From Azadirachta indica (lineage: Eukaryota > Streptophyta > Magnoliopsida > Sapindales > Meliaceae), in NCBI GenBank assembly GCA_022749755.1, contig CM040450.1:9508913-9572912 (forward strand): 64,000 bases of DNA. Reading direction: 5' to 3'. Positions 34,691-47,646 of this stretch are shown here, piece after piece. Each line of letters begins with the position of its first letter. Positions within the stretch are counted from its first letter, which is position 1. Both the position numbers and the translations under genes were made by a program. The notes under the pieces are model-generated. The model searched no databases. It saw nothing but the letters and a program-made list of their open reading frames with translations, and had not been told where the DNA came from.

Positions 34691-37429
34691 AAATTTATGT
34701 GCATACAAAAAAAAATGGTCTCAAAACCATAATAGAGAGTCAAACTCCATTTTGCTTAATAAGAAAAGCGAATATTTACTATTAGACTGCTAATGACCCT
34801 GTAAAAACTTATATTTACTTAAACATATATTAGAACAATTTAGCTATATTGTAGAAGTTGACATTTATCCAAAAATTTCATAATAATTTAGTTCTAGTGT
34901 AGAAATTGCATTTTTTTCATATAAAATTTTTTTTGAACAGATATTTACCAAATAGTTTAGAATTATTTAAGTGTTTAATCTTATTATATTGTAGCTGACA
35001 TTTTTTAAAATTGATGGAACAATTTAGTTGTATCATAAAAACTAACATAGTTTTGATAGATATAGAAACAGATGTATTGGCAGAAATACAAAGGATCGAT
35101 TCCTCTCTCGTACAAAATTTATAAGTAATGTTTGCAGCAAAATTTCGTCCAAGCTCTCAGGGAGTACAAATATTATTTTAAGTGAAGCAGAAAATTAGAC
35201 TACAAGAAGATACATCTCTCTGGTTTTAGGAGGTTGGAGACACACGAAGATTTATGGAGAGCTTAAGAGAGATTTTGTAAGGCGTTTGCAGAACACCTTC
35301 TTCGAGGATTCAGAAGCCCCTGAGTGATTTGGAAAGCAAGGGGAGTATACAGTGTGAGAAAAGGATGAAGGATTCAACTGACGAGTTGGCATGCATTATT
35401 TAGAAATGGCTACCAAGTATTCATATTCTATCCTAATATGAATGAAGATGGAGTGTTTTTCATTTTTTTTTTTTTACCATACTTTTATCCAAATACCCTC
35501 ATGTCCTCATTTTACCTTATTGTTAGTTTCCAAACGTAGGATTCGTTCGTATTTGTCTAAATATTAAAGAAGCGTATGTCACCCAATAATTTAAGCAAAA
35601 TTTTACAAATTTGAGGATAACATTTAGTGAATTAAGAAAGTAAAATCGTCTATAGCATATTATAATATATTTGTTTTTATTTTCTATAAATGCAGATGTT
35701 ACAAGTGAATTGGGACTATCTTTTCTTTTAAGGGTGGGTAAGAACCGAATAGAATTGAAATTTCAAATATTTATTTTTCAGAATAGGACCGGAACAAATA
35801 AAAAATAAATCAAATTGAATTGGACTAAAAATATTTTAAACCGAATCGAACCAGTCGAATATTTTGATCCGTTTCGACTCAGTTTGATTTTTTTAAATTT
35901 TAAATTTTTTATAATTTTTTTAAATTTACAAAATGATGTCAAGATATTTTCAGCCTAATTCAAATTTTTTGTGTCCTGAAATTTTAAATTTTTTCAAAAT
36001 CAAAACAAGATGATACCAAATATATTTTAAAATTAGATCGAACCTATCGATCATCGTATAATTTTTGAGTTATGAGTTTTTTTGGGCCTAGTCTTACTTT
36101 TCTTAAACTTTTTTTAGGATCTTGATAATCTTTTAGAATATTTCTTCATATCCTAACAACTTTCTCTATTAGCGACGTGGAGTTCATCTTTTGTCATGTG
36201 TTCCCTACTAATACATAACATACTCTTATATTGCATGGAAAGGGACCCATTTCTATTATTTCGCCTCTCTCTTTGACCAAAATGATTTTGTTCACTTACT
36301 CAATTACTTTCTCCATCTATTAGATTTTTCCCTTCTTAAACTTCCCTAAGCCTACGAACATTACCCCAAACAAATTGAATGCTACTCACATTATTTTAGT
36401 GTTTGAAGCAAACATATAGAAATAACAACCAAGATTTATGGTTGTACCCACATGAATTAAAATGTTTTAGTAATATATATGTATGTATTAGAATAGTGTA
36501 CTTGAATATATTAAAACAATATTATTCAATTATAATTATATAACTACCATTTTTCAGGTTCAGTTTTATTATAGAAGTTGAGGGTCGGTTTGTTTTTGCA
36601 GTTGAATAGAATTTTGTCTTTTTACAAATAAAATATACAAGAAATTCTAAAAAAAAAACTACCGTTGTTTTAACTACATTTAAAGAATTGATTTTGGATA
36701 TAATTCTTAAAGTTAGTACAAAATTAAAAAAAAAATTGTTTTCTTTGTTTTTTCATTTAATTGTATCCAAATCAAATTCAAATAAACTTTCATTTTTTAT
36801 TTTTTATCTTAATTTCATTTTTAACTTTTAGAATTCTTTTATATATAACGTATATATAATCTCTTTAAAATTTAAAATATTTCATTTATAACATTTATTT
36901 ACATTACTTCTCGCAAAAAAAAATTTATCATCAATTATTTTCTCCATGAAAAATTTTCATGATATGTTTTAAAATTTTTTATTTTTTTATTTTATTGATA
37001 CTATTGTGATCAAAATTTTTCATTAATATTACGAGTTTTTTATCTATGTAAATTATATCTCATTTGTTACTAATTAATTTAGGTGAAAAATGATATATTC
37101 TGCCTTTATAAGTTCTTAAAAAGATAATAATCTATTTTTTTAAAAAAAATATTTGATTAAGAGTCAATCTAATTATTACCTCTGAGGCATAATAATATTA
37201 TGTGGTTTTAATGATGTTTTGGCATTATAAGATTTACTTTTATTATTAAATTTAATGTAAATTACAATTATTCTTAAATTAATGAAATTATTTAATTAAA
37301 ATATATAATTTTACTTGAAACAAGTTTATCATAATAGACTAACCGTGCATTTAGTTTAACTTTTTCATTAGTTTAAAAGACTACTTTAATGTAAAAGGGC
37401 CTTTTCAATTTTTTATGGTATCATTTGGT

Positions 37430-37660
37430 AATTTAAAATAGTTTTATTTTATTTTAAAGATTTTACATTATTTTCTCATAATATACCTTAAAAACTTGTC
37501 TATTAAAGTAATTGTAGAATTTTTTTCCAAAAGTTATTTGCAACAATTAAATTATTAGCAAACTTTTGTTAAAAACTACCACTATAAAAGCTTAACTAAT
37601 AGAGTTTATTTCAAAACACTCCACTTGAAAAACTATAGCAAATGAATCCTAAAATGTGAA
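37430..37660 (+). repeat. Dispersed AT-rich repeat, family with copies at 49390 and 59270
   Basis: The stretch TCTATTAAAGTAATTGTAGAATTTTT...AACAATTAAATTATTAGCAAA recurs with changes at 49580-49670 in the same orientation and at 59330-59410 in reverse complement. Probably a non-autonomous transposon. Confidence 0.7.
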
Positions 37661-37696
37661 AAAAATTAATATAGTTAAAATAATAGTTTGTGGTAA

Positions 37697-37945
37697 CCAA
37701 CAACTAAAATTTTAATTTGAAATTATTCTTAAAAACATATCAACTAAATAAATATCCTTATTTTTATTATTCTCTAATATTATATCAAAAATACTTTTAC
37801 AATTTTTAAGGTTTATAAATAATTTTTAAATGTTATGTCAAACATATTTTTAGATATTAAAAATATGAAAAATATAACTCAAAATTTTAAATCATATCTA
37901 AATTTTTTAAAATGATTTTCAAATCACAAACCAAATGAAGACTGA
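37697..37945 (+). repeat. Dispersed AT-rich repeat, copy 2
   Basis: Collinear with 20895-21130 over about 240 bases. Confidence 0.75.
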
Positions 37946-39402
37946 AATTTTGTGTTTATTTTTCAACTAGGCATTTTTATGGATTTGCTCATATTAAAAA
38001 AGCTCAAATTTCATGTTACGATCAAATTTACAAATAATTGAATTATATTGTAAAAGTTCTCAGGTTTAGATGTATTATAGAAGCTGTCATTTTTTAATAA
38101 ATGTTTTTCAATAAAATACACATCATTTAGTAGCAATTTTCTTTTTTTTTTATTATGAGACTTTTCTATATATGTTTTTTTCAACTGGATACTTTTAGTA
38201 GGTATTTTTGGATCAAATATCTACTGAGAATTTTTTCTATTTATATAATGAATACTACTATTCTTATTTTCATATTCTATTTATTTTATATTTTTTAAAA
38301 GATATTCTTGGATCAAATATCTGTTTTTTTTTTTTATATAATGAATACTATTTTTGCTTCCAAATTCTATTTATTTTATTGATTTAAGTATGAATAATTT
38401 CATTCAAATATATAAATATAATTAAATTAAAAATTTTAACTTAAATTTGAATAATCAATATTTAAATGAATTAAATATTTTATTTATTTATAATATCACT
38501 TTTATATAATATAGGAAGCGACATCCATTGATGAATGATTATACTATAACGGTTCCTTATAATCTAATTGTTCTACACCTTTTATTCGGTGTAATTTATT
38601 ACATGGATTATAAGTAGAAACTTAGTTTCATACTTAGATAAGCATTCGGTTTTTTTCTGATCGCATGCCTCTAAAAACCTCTAGACAAATTTAAATATTT
38701 TATTTGATAAAAATAACTAACTTAACATTTATATTTAAATATTTAAGATAAACATTTATATTTTATTTTATAAAACCAAACATAACACTCAAATTCATAT
38801 TTCAATTATGTTAAAAAATTCAAACAAAAAAACAAATGCTACTTCAATAAACTTGACAATTAACAACTGCATATATTATAACAATCTAGCTGCATTACAG
38901 GGGCTGAAAATTTGTTCCAAAGAATTGAGAAGGACGTATAATCCTGTCTTTGTAAGAATGGAAACGGCATGTATGTATAATGTTGTCAAAATCGAAATGA
39001 TATAATGATTGAGAGATTGCATCTCAAGGCATTTGAAACCTGAGTGGCTGTGATGTCAACTACTATTATTGTGCTTGATAAATATCAGCAACGAATAAAT
39101 ATACCTGATTACTTGCTAACCATCAAATGGAAACTCCATGTATTTTGCTGTAACTCCCCATAAGAACAAAACTTATGGAATTAATCATTTATCGAACTTC
39201 AAAACTAAGATTGGGAGTGTCATGGAAATATTATATCTTCCCCGAGTTTCATTTCCGGCACTTCCATAATTTACCAAGTGAACTTAAAAACAATCACAAA
39301 ACCTGTAGATACGCTTCGCAAGTAAGCGCGCTAGTAACGTAACAGCCACACCACCGCTTTCAAAAAAATTAGGACAAAGAAAAATAGCCACAAAGTGAGA
39401 CG

Positions 39403-42400
39403 TTAATCTTCAAGCTCAATGATCTTAACCACAGATGCGTCCCCGACTTTCTGGCAAACAACTACTCGATCATGTGACTTTATAACTCCTGAAGCCTTTC
39501 CATGATCAAGAGCAACTTTTAGTACAGACTCATTTGTTGCATTTGTAGACTCCGCCTGGAATATCATTATCAGGATGTCAGATTCCCACTTATAGAAAAA
39601 CATAATCAGGATGTCAGATTCCCACTTATAGAAAAACATAATCAGGATGTCAGATTCCCACTTATAGAACAACTTTAAGGCATTGTTCTTCCCTACTGAC
39701 CGAGGAAATATTATAGACAAAGTTGAACCATAACAATCTACATTCTTCACATGGTCACTACTTATTCAGAACCAAGGTTCCAACCAACACAAAACAAGAA
39801 ATAGTCAAAGCAGAAAGTTCTGAATCAAGACCAACGTTTAGTTTAACCTAGGGCAGGTCAGGGACAGTACTTGCCAAGGTCATTCCATTTACCTAAGGAA
39901 TAACATCTCAAGTTGAATTTCATCACCCCTAGGACCTACATGTGGACATCTGCTTGGCCATTCAGAAAATTAAACCAATACTTTCTGCCTAATTTTCTCT
40001 ACAAATTGCCTAGTATGTTTACTATCAAGGTGACCCCACTAACCATGAAAATGAAAATAACAATAGAGAACTTACTGGATGGCGTGGATCGGCGAGCATA
40101 GGAAAGAGACCTCTCACAATGAGGGATTGCCTTGCCTGAAGATTAATTAAAAAGAAAGATAAGTATTTTTCATTAGCTTGGATTTCCCGACAACAGTATA
40201 CAATTAAGGTTCTGGTAAAATTACGGTGACTGCCAAATATCAAAAGCACTATTTTAAATTAATTAGTGTAAAATAATCTAAGTAGATGCCAATACACGTG
40301 GCACTATTACCACCATCCAACTGTGAAACACCTACCAGTCATGTATACTCAAATCAAAGACTTTTTCTTAATATGATGATCCACAATGACTACTATATGA
40401 AATTATGTATTGAGAAATATAGCTTTCCACACATGAAGGAAAAGGTAACATGAACCCTTTGTGTTCTTGATAAGTAGCATGAAGTTAAAAACATATTCAC
40501 AAACTCTATAAGATCTACAATTTTAGATTGCATTTTATTAGAAATTTCCAGAATCAAATATTAGAAAGGACACCTCAATTTCATATGCAGTTTCCAAGAA
40601 ACCAAACAGTTTACTGTGCTTAAATGGATTACCTACACATTATATCTTAAATCTCATTCACCAAACGCAAGTTAAGAAAATTCTATGATTTTTATTTGTG
40701 AAAATTTGAACAAGGAAAAAGCAGTAACTGGAAGAGATTCTTCAGGTTCTTAGTGTCTCTATAATTGAGACAACCAATTTCAACTAGTCAAAAGCATTAG
40801 AAATAAAACAAATATTTTTTTCCTAACTGGACAATTGGTATAATGAAACTCACTGCAGCAAATGAATTATAAATCAGTTAATTAAATACCTCAAAAGCTC
40901 CACTAAAGCTCCATTTTAGTTGATTTGTTTTAAGGCGTGGGATCACAACTGATAGAACTGGCATTGTTGGCCTGTACTTAGCAATCAATCTGCAATTTAT
41001 ACACAATACTTAGAATCTTCCAGACACAAGTAATAATGAAAATATGTTGAAGCATCAATGTCCCTGGAAGCTGGAACCCAGCTTGTCTATAAGAAAGACA
41101 ATTACCTTGCAGCTCTTCCTGATGAAGTGAAGCATATAATGACAGATGCCTTCACTTTTATGGCTGCCCTTACCTAGAAAAGAGTTGAAAATTGATGTAT
41201 AAGAATTACATTTTGAAATACACAACTATTTCAACTTCAAAGAAAATATTGGAATTAAAGAGACTAAAAGCAATGGTATAATCATTAAAAGAGACTACTA
41301 AAAGAAGCAGAAAGCATGATTACCGCTGAGGAAGCAATGGATTCTAAGTGGGTCATTGGCTCCCCAACATATTTGACAGTCTTCTTGAAATAAAGGTCTT
41401 GATTGAAAACCTTCTCCGCCTATATGCATTATGGAAATTAAGGTGAAAAAGGTTACATGAAGCACAAAAAAGAAAGCACAAATGCTAATAGTTGCATAAC
41501 ATGTCCAAACAAAAGTCAATGAATAACTTATAAATTGTGTTACACATGGGAAAAAAAATTAATGAGCTTTGCAGCATCATTGGTTGTGGCATCAGCATCA
41601 CAAATTTGTCTGTTTTTATACCATAGTTAATGAAATTGCTTTCATATGTCAGAGATTTTGGCGAATTCCAACTTGACTGGATGAGGGAAAAGATCATAAT
41701 GTAAAATGAATTGGTTTCCTGTGAAAGGATAAGTGGTCATAGAGCATTGCCAAAATACAAGGGTCATCGTCATTGGTGAGAGTTGTCATTTGACTGAAAA
41801 ACAATCAAAGATTGAATCATGTGTCGTTCAGAGAGTATGTCTGAACACAGTCGATGGAAAAAAAGATGCTGATGAAATGCTTAGTATGATCATTAAGGAT
41901 GCACAGATGCACATTTCAAGATCAAATAAAAATCTTACTCTTAAGGAGAAAACTTTTGCTTTCTAACTGAACTATGAAAATTTGGATATCCAGGCTTAAC
42001 TAAATATGCTGAAGCACAAAAGATGTAAAGATAGTTATAAATATGGAACCATTTATGCCATCAATTTATGTACCAAAGTCAATCCTATAATTTCTAAAGA
42101 CACAGAAGAAGTTTGAAATCAGAGTTTCTTATCCAGAAAATATGTTTTCTTAATCAATGGCAACATCAGTGGTTCAGAGAAATATTTACCTCGGCACAAA
42201 TTTTACCAACAGTAGAAATAGTTTCTACAGGGTACAATCCACGCAAAGTCTCAGCACCAAGAAGAATTGCATCACTTCCTGCATGTATCAGAAAATATAA
42301 CAATAAGTTACCAATGAAGTTGTCATATCTGTAGACAATCCAGACATAAAATGGGTATGTGAAAGTAAAGTCAACAATAAATGAAGATGAGTTGCAAAAT

Positions 42401-45171
42401 ACTGACTCACCATCCAATACAGCATTTGCAACATCAGTTGCTTCAGCACGAGTTGGTCTCAGGTTGTCAGTCATACTGTCCACAACACGAGTAACCACAG
42501 CAGGCTTTCCCGCCATGTTACACTTGTAAAGGGCAGCTTTCTGAAATAAGAACACCTGTAAAGCATATAGAGGTCTATAAGCGGCAAGCTCTTCCTCACA
42601 CATTAGTTATTATTATGTTTTACAACTAGAACAGTCAATGAGAAAATATCCTTTACCTCAAGAAAACTTAAATGGATGAATGAAAAAAGTTAGATTGCCC
42701 CCTCTATGAATAGATTAACTTCTAATCATAATGACAGAATCTCATATAAACCTGTCCTCTTCAAACAATTTTTGTGTTTCTAAAAAATATTATAAGCACC
42801 TAAGAATTTGCTACATTAGAAGCAAATTTAGTGATCTGGGAAATTCTTATATTCCAACTTAAAACCTAAGCGGAATACTGAAATATATATATATATATAT
42901 ATATTCAGTATTTTATTAAGGGTAGGGACATAGTAACTTAAAATTTTCTTTTAAAAATAGTAACACTAATTTCCATTCATTGATCTCATGCAATCCAGCA
43001 CATAAGTCACACATGTCATTCCAAATATCTAGCCTAATGAAAAGAAAACTAAAACAATTTATTAATCATAACCACATCAAACATAGTGATGTAGAAGTGC
43101 AAACCAGCATGCTTGAGCTGCAAACTTAACACCAATTAAATAATGCTTTCTTCAAGCTAGGAAGCTTACCTTCTCAGGTGGGAGATCTATACCCAAATTT
43201 CCACGGGAAAGAATAATACCATCTGCTTCTTCGAGGATCTCATCAAAATGAGTCAGTCCCTGAACAAAACAAAAATTTATAAACATAATTTCAAAAGATA
43301 TTTTTGAATATCTGAACATGACCAAAAGCAGAGTCAATCTTATAAGCAAAAGATATCTGCAACACACCTCTATATTCTCGATCTTTGCAAAAATTTGAGT
43401 TTGATAAAGGTCACCCAACTTAGAAAGATACTCACGTGCCTGCATCACACAACATAAAAAGTCCCATTATCAAAATATTCACATAAAAGTAATAAATTCC
43501 AAAAAACTGCAGCAAATGGATCATAGAAAGACATCACATAACAGCATTAAATCAGAATTAAGATTACTTGGCGGACATCCTCTGCATGCCGAGTATATGA
43601 CAATGACAAGAAGTCAATTTTGTTTTGAACTCCCCAAGTACTAATAACCTGTTTCATAGTCAAGAGCACTATGTTATAAAGTGTGGGCAGCAAGTCAAAT
43701 ATTATTGTAAAGATAAAAACACCCTAATGCATATTACATCAACTCCTAAAACTTCTAAAACAAAACTAAGATTTACCTCTTTATCATTATCAGAGAGTGT
43801 TGGCAGATCAATACGAATTTGAGAGCAATGTAGAGTGAATAGTGACCCAGCCAATGTTGCAGTGTTCTTTATCACACAAATGACATCATCTCCCTTCACT
43901 TCAGAAACCTGTTCAGCCCCAAATCAAACTTATAAGTGATGCATGGACCATAACGAGATATATTAAGCTGCTCAAGCTCAAAAATTTTCACTAAATAGCA
44001 ATTCATTTGACAAAAACATACAGAGTAGACAACTAAATTGTCAGAAACCAAAATTTATAGTTGTAACAAAAGAACCAGTTTAGAGGAACCCAGCCATGTA
44101 GGTTGAATTTGAATGTCCCTTACCTCCAGCCACACAGAAGTAGTCTCACTTCCAGTGAACAAGTATTGACCAATAAAAATGGTGTCCCCCGGTTTCACAG
44201 ACTGCAAAAACAAAATTACAGGTTTATTTGTCACACATATTGCACCAAGAAAGACCATAATTTAGAATGCAACAGTATGCTCAAACAATCACAAAATCCA
44301 TCAAGCCAGAAGAATTATCCGCATAAGATATGAGAAACAACAGACATTGGGAAGTGAAAACAAAATAACATAAATGAGAGTTAAACCTTTGAGAGTCCAT
44401 AAAAATTGATGGGCAAAACTTCTGAAGAGGCTTCTTGCCCTTGATCAGGTGTGAGAACGACAGAAGCATCTGCCTTAAGTGAGATAGACTTCTCACTCTT
44501 ATTAACAACCTGCAACTCTGGACCCACTGTGTCCAGCATAACCTGAAACCCAAATAACAAAACCCTAATTCACTGAATTTCTTCAGTCAAACAGCAAATA
44601 AAACAACTGACACTGTTACAAACTCTTGAACAAAGCAAAACAAATCCAATAATACTAATAATAATAACAAGAACAACAATAATAATATCAAACTTACAGC
44701 ACAAAGCTTCTTAGAGGTCTTGACAGCTGCCTTCAGGTTCTCCAAAGTCTCTTGGTGGTATTCAGTATCACCCCATGAGAAATCAAATCGAGCCACTGCC
44801 AAAACCACCATAACATTATCACCCATCAGATACTGCTAATAAATAAATAAATAAATAAAAACTTGTTGCAAATAGAATACTTACCAGACATTCCAGCTTT
44901 AAGGCAGCCAGAAATAACATCAACAGATCGAGATTTAGGGCCAAGTGTGCCCACAATCTTGGTCATTGCAGGGAAGAAACTCTGAAAAATCGCCAAGTCT
45001 ATTAATCAAATAACTCACCAAAGGAAGCAATTAATCGCAGAAATCAAACAGATGATGAAAAACAAAGATCAAGAACAAACGAATGAATGAATAACCACTT
45101 ACGGCTTTGGATGGCTCAAGGATTGAAGCCATCCTGATCGGCTCCTCGAGAAGCAAGTGACTTGAATGCAT
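39403..45171 (-). CDS. Cytosolic pyruvate kinase (16 exons, 527 aa)
   Basis: Catalyses the last step of glycolysis, phosphoenolpyruvate plus ADP to pyruvate plus ATP, in the cytosol. Exons on the minus strand: 45171-45103, 44981-44885, 44795-44698, 44542-44387, 44201-44124, 43908-43777, 43648-43568, 43439-43368, 43259-43170, 42555-42411, 42278-42190, 41419-41324, 41173-41106, 40989-40890, 40135-40076 and 39555-39403. Every junction is GT/AG and the phases agree, giving 527 aa, the length of Arabidopsis At2g36580/At3g52990. Seen: [15 protein letters not shown] near the start; the active-site signature [11 protein letters not shown] with the catalytic Lys across exons 8-9; [20 protein letters not shown]; and a C-terminal domain ending KIIELED. 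The start [14 protein letters not shown] carries no plastid transit peptide. TATA-like and G-box motifs lie upstream. Confidence 0.96.
39567..39670 (+). repeat. 36-bp minisatellite, three copies, in the last pyruvate kinase intron
   Basis: Three near-identical copies of a 36-base unit (core AATCAGGATGTCAGATTCCC, then ACTTATAGAAAAACAT). On the gene strand the array ends about ten bases before the acceptor of the last exon at 39555. Because 36 is a multiple of three and the unit has no stop in this frame, the intron end is open in frame with the last exon. Confidence 0.92.
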
Positions 45172-45306
45172 CTTTCTCCGAAGAAGATGAACGCGATGAG
45201 AGACGCAGAAGAAATTGGTTACGCTTGCGTGAAATTAACAACCGACGGAGATCGATTAATTGTTGAATGTTAAACAGTTTTATTACCTTCCGTATATGCT
45301 TCGTGT

Positions 45307-45315
45307 TATATATAG
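45307..45315 (-). promoter_or_regulatory. Candidate TATA box of the pyruvate kinase gene
   Basis: CTATATATA on the minus strand, about 136 bases before the start codon. A good consensus and a plausible distance; not proven. Confidence 0.55.
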
Positions 45316-45470
45316 ATACTCTACGTCCTGATACACAAACACAACACAGACTCGTCTAATTTTTATTTTTTATTTTTTTTTTAATTTTAAGAAAAGGGGA
45401 ACCTGGGAGGTCAGTTGCTTCCACCACAGCCGTATGACCTTTTCAATTTCAGATGTCAAGCCCTAGATGA

Positions 45471-45717
45471 CACGTGGCGGAATTTTAAATGAATCAAAGA
45501 GCCGAAGATGCATTAATTCCTATGCAGTGCCGTTGGTTTGAATATTGAATTAAGAGTTTTCTTGGAGAAGAGGGCACAAAGAGCAATAGCATTAGCGTTA
45601 GCGTTAGCATTAGCTTGGCGTTGTGACCACGCGAATGAGCAGCACGTGATTAGGAGGTTCGGTGGCTCCACGCCACCCTCCCTTCCTCGGGCCTTTTCAG
45701 GAAAATATATGCACGTG
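45471..45717 (-). promoter_or_regulatory. Three CACGTG G-boxes upstream of pyruvate kinase
   Basis: CACGTG at 45471-45476 (in ACACGTGGCGG, an ABRE-like context), 45643-45648 and 45712-45717 (in GCACGTGC), 300-550 bases upstream of the start codon. G-boxes bind bZIP and bHLH factors; regulation by light or abscisic acid is inference. Confidence 0.5.
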
Positions 45718-47637
45718 CTCATGCTGTGCTTCAGCTGTCTTGGAATACTAGTGCGCGGTTTCGGTGGGTCGAGAGTAGAAATTCACTTTGGTACCTATTG
45801 TTTTAAGAAACAACAATTTAATCCTTTATTTGTCAAAAATTCAAAGAAACTTCCCAATATTTCGAAATTTACTATTACTTAGACCAAATTTTGTTGCATT
45901 CAACCAATGGCATAAGGATAATTAAGCAATATTTCTTCTACCAAGAATTTTCATAAATTATTTAAATTATAATGAACAAAACAATACTAATTTTCTACCT
46001 AACAAGAAGTATAAAATGACATCTTTTGTTTTGAATATTTGCAAGTATATTTTATCAATTTTTTGTTATTTTAAAACATCAAGCCTCATAACCCATAACT
46101 TTTACCTTATATTAGAAGATAGTCAATGAAACTCAAATTTTACTCAAAAAAATTCAAAATTTTGCACTTTATTTTGTTATTTTAACTGAGTTCATTTTGC
46201 ATAAATTTTTATAAACAAGCAAGTTGAAGTTTTTATTCTAATTTTCTTATTATATTATAGATTTATCTCAATTTATTTTTGAGACAATGGATGGAGATTA
46301 AAAAAATTTTAGTCTAAGAATTAAATTAAAACTGAGTAAAATAAAAAGAATTTCACTAAGATATATTTTAAAATATTAGAGAAGTTTTAAAACCTTGCTC
46401 AATCAAAGTGATTCAAACGTAATTTTGTAAAACATTAGAAACTAAAATGAAATTTACCCTTTCATCCGACGCAGAAAGAGACCTACGGTCACCATTCGCC
46501 CCATGTATAAATCAAAGGAAACAGAGACTAGTATCTTCGCAAAAGCTTTTCAATTTTCTAGAAACTAGGGTCTGGTCGTCAATTAAATTATAAAACGATG
46601 GGCCGTCGTCGTTTTGACTACTGCCCCTTGAGTTTTCCAAAGGCCGATTGTTTACAATAAAATATTTCCTACCGTTTCCCACCCTTACTGCTACATAATT
46701 GCCAACACATTATTAAAGTATTTTGAAAGAAGTTAAAATGTTATATTAAATATTATAAAATAAAAAAAAAGAAAATTAAATTAACCCAATATTTAATTAA
46801 ATTTTTTTGTTTAAAATTTAAATTAAGTTGAAGCAGTTACTTTTAAATTTTTGTTGGTCGGATGTGCTACTTAATTTAAAATATAAATTAAAGATGAGAA
46901 TATAAATTAATAAATAATTAAATAATTAAAAAAACAATTGAATATTGTTCGTCATGTACCATGCGTTGTACGAAGTTGTCGTTGAGCATTTTCAGACCTC
47001 AATGAAAAGTCAAAAAAGGACATAGTTTCTTGTATTAAAGTCCACAGAGAAGTAGGAACACAATTTGGGCATGTTTAATGCTAAAGTTTTATTTTAAATA
47101 AACTGATATTTATTAAATGAATAGTACAATTTTTATAATTTTTTAAAATAATTTATTTTTATTATATTAATTTATTTATATTTTATAATATTATATTATT
47201 TGAAATAAAAATTTTAAAAAAATTGAGATGTCTAATATTATTTATTTCAGATTGATATATTATGATTTTAAAGTACAATTATTGTAGAAAAAATAATTAA
47301 ATATCAAATATTAGTAAAAAAATAAATGAATCTCACCAAAAATACTATTGCCACATATTTTTATTTAATTTTATTTTTTTTAAAATTAAGTAAAAATCAA
47401 CAATATTAGACGTATTTTTATAATAAAGTGAAAAACTAAAATTTTAAGTCTCGATAATCTCTTAAAAAAATTAAATACAATGTAAAATTTGAGGCAAAAC
47501 AAGATAAGATATGGCTTAAATTTTCTCTTGAATTTAGTGAAGTAATTAGTGTTTTCTTTTTATTAGTTTAATTGCATAATAATCCTTCTACGGATCAAAG
47601 TTCCTCCATTGAATTTACCTTACAATTTTTTATGCAG
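45718..47637. other. Intergenic sequence, no gene seen
   Basis: 45720-45790 continues the GC-richer pyruvate kinase upstream region; 45790-46480 is AT-rich; 46480-46690 is a GC-richer block with GGGCCGTCGTC and no recognisable coding sequence; 46690-47637 is AT-rich with repeat-like segments near 47260-47420. Confidence 0.45.
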
Positions 47638-47646
47638 TTGAATCAT
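47638..47646. repeat. Left 9-bp target-site duplication TTGAATCAT
   Basis: Exact match to 49062-49070, on both sides of the long-TIR element. Confidence 0.88.

Larger units (their letters stand above)
34130..39000. other. AT-rich intergenic stretch built of degenerate repeats; no gene seen
   Basis: Holds a 121-bp tandem duplication (34461-34690), at least seven scattered variants of a motif like ACAATTTAGTTCTATTATAG, a TA microsatellite (34352-34376), a GC-richer unidentified block (35090-35440) and copies of dispersed repeats (37430-37660, 37697-37945, 38395-38500). Short open frames such as 38808-39005 are not supported as genes. Confidence 0.5.

Noticed and set aside
42166..42603. 145-codon minus frame in pyruvate kinase treated as one exon
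   Set aside because: It joins exons 10 and 11 through the intron; family alignment and clear GT/AG sites show two exons.
42884..42905. TA microsatellite in a pyruvate kinase intron, and similar runs at 34352, 49278 and 54503
   Set aside because: Ordinary simple repeats of AT-rich plant DNA; not reported as findings.
45538..45882. Plus-strand 114-codon open frame with an Ala-Leu repeat
   Set aside because: The repeat comes from a TTAGCR hexamer run (about 45588-45615) in the pyruvate kinase upstream region; no domain. The hexamer is also not the plant telomere repeat TTTAGGG.
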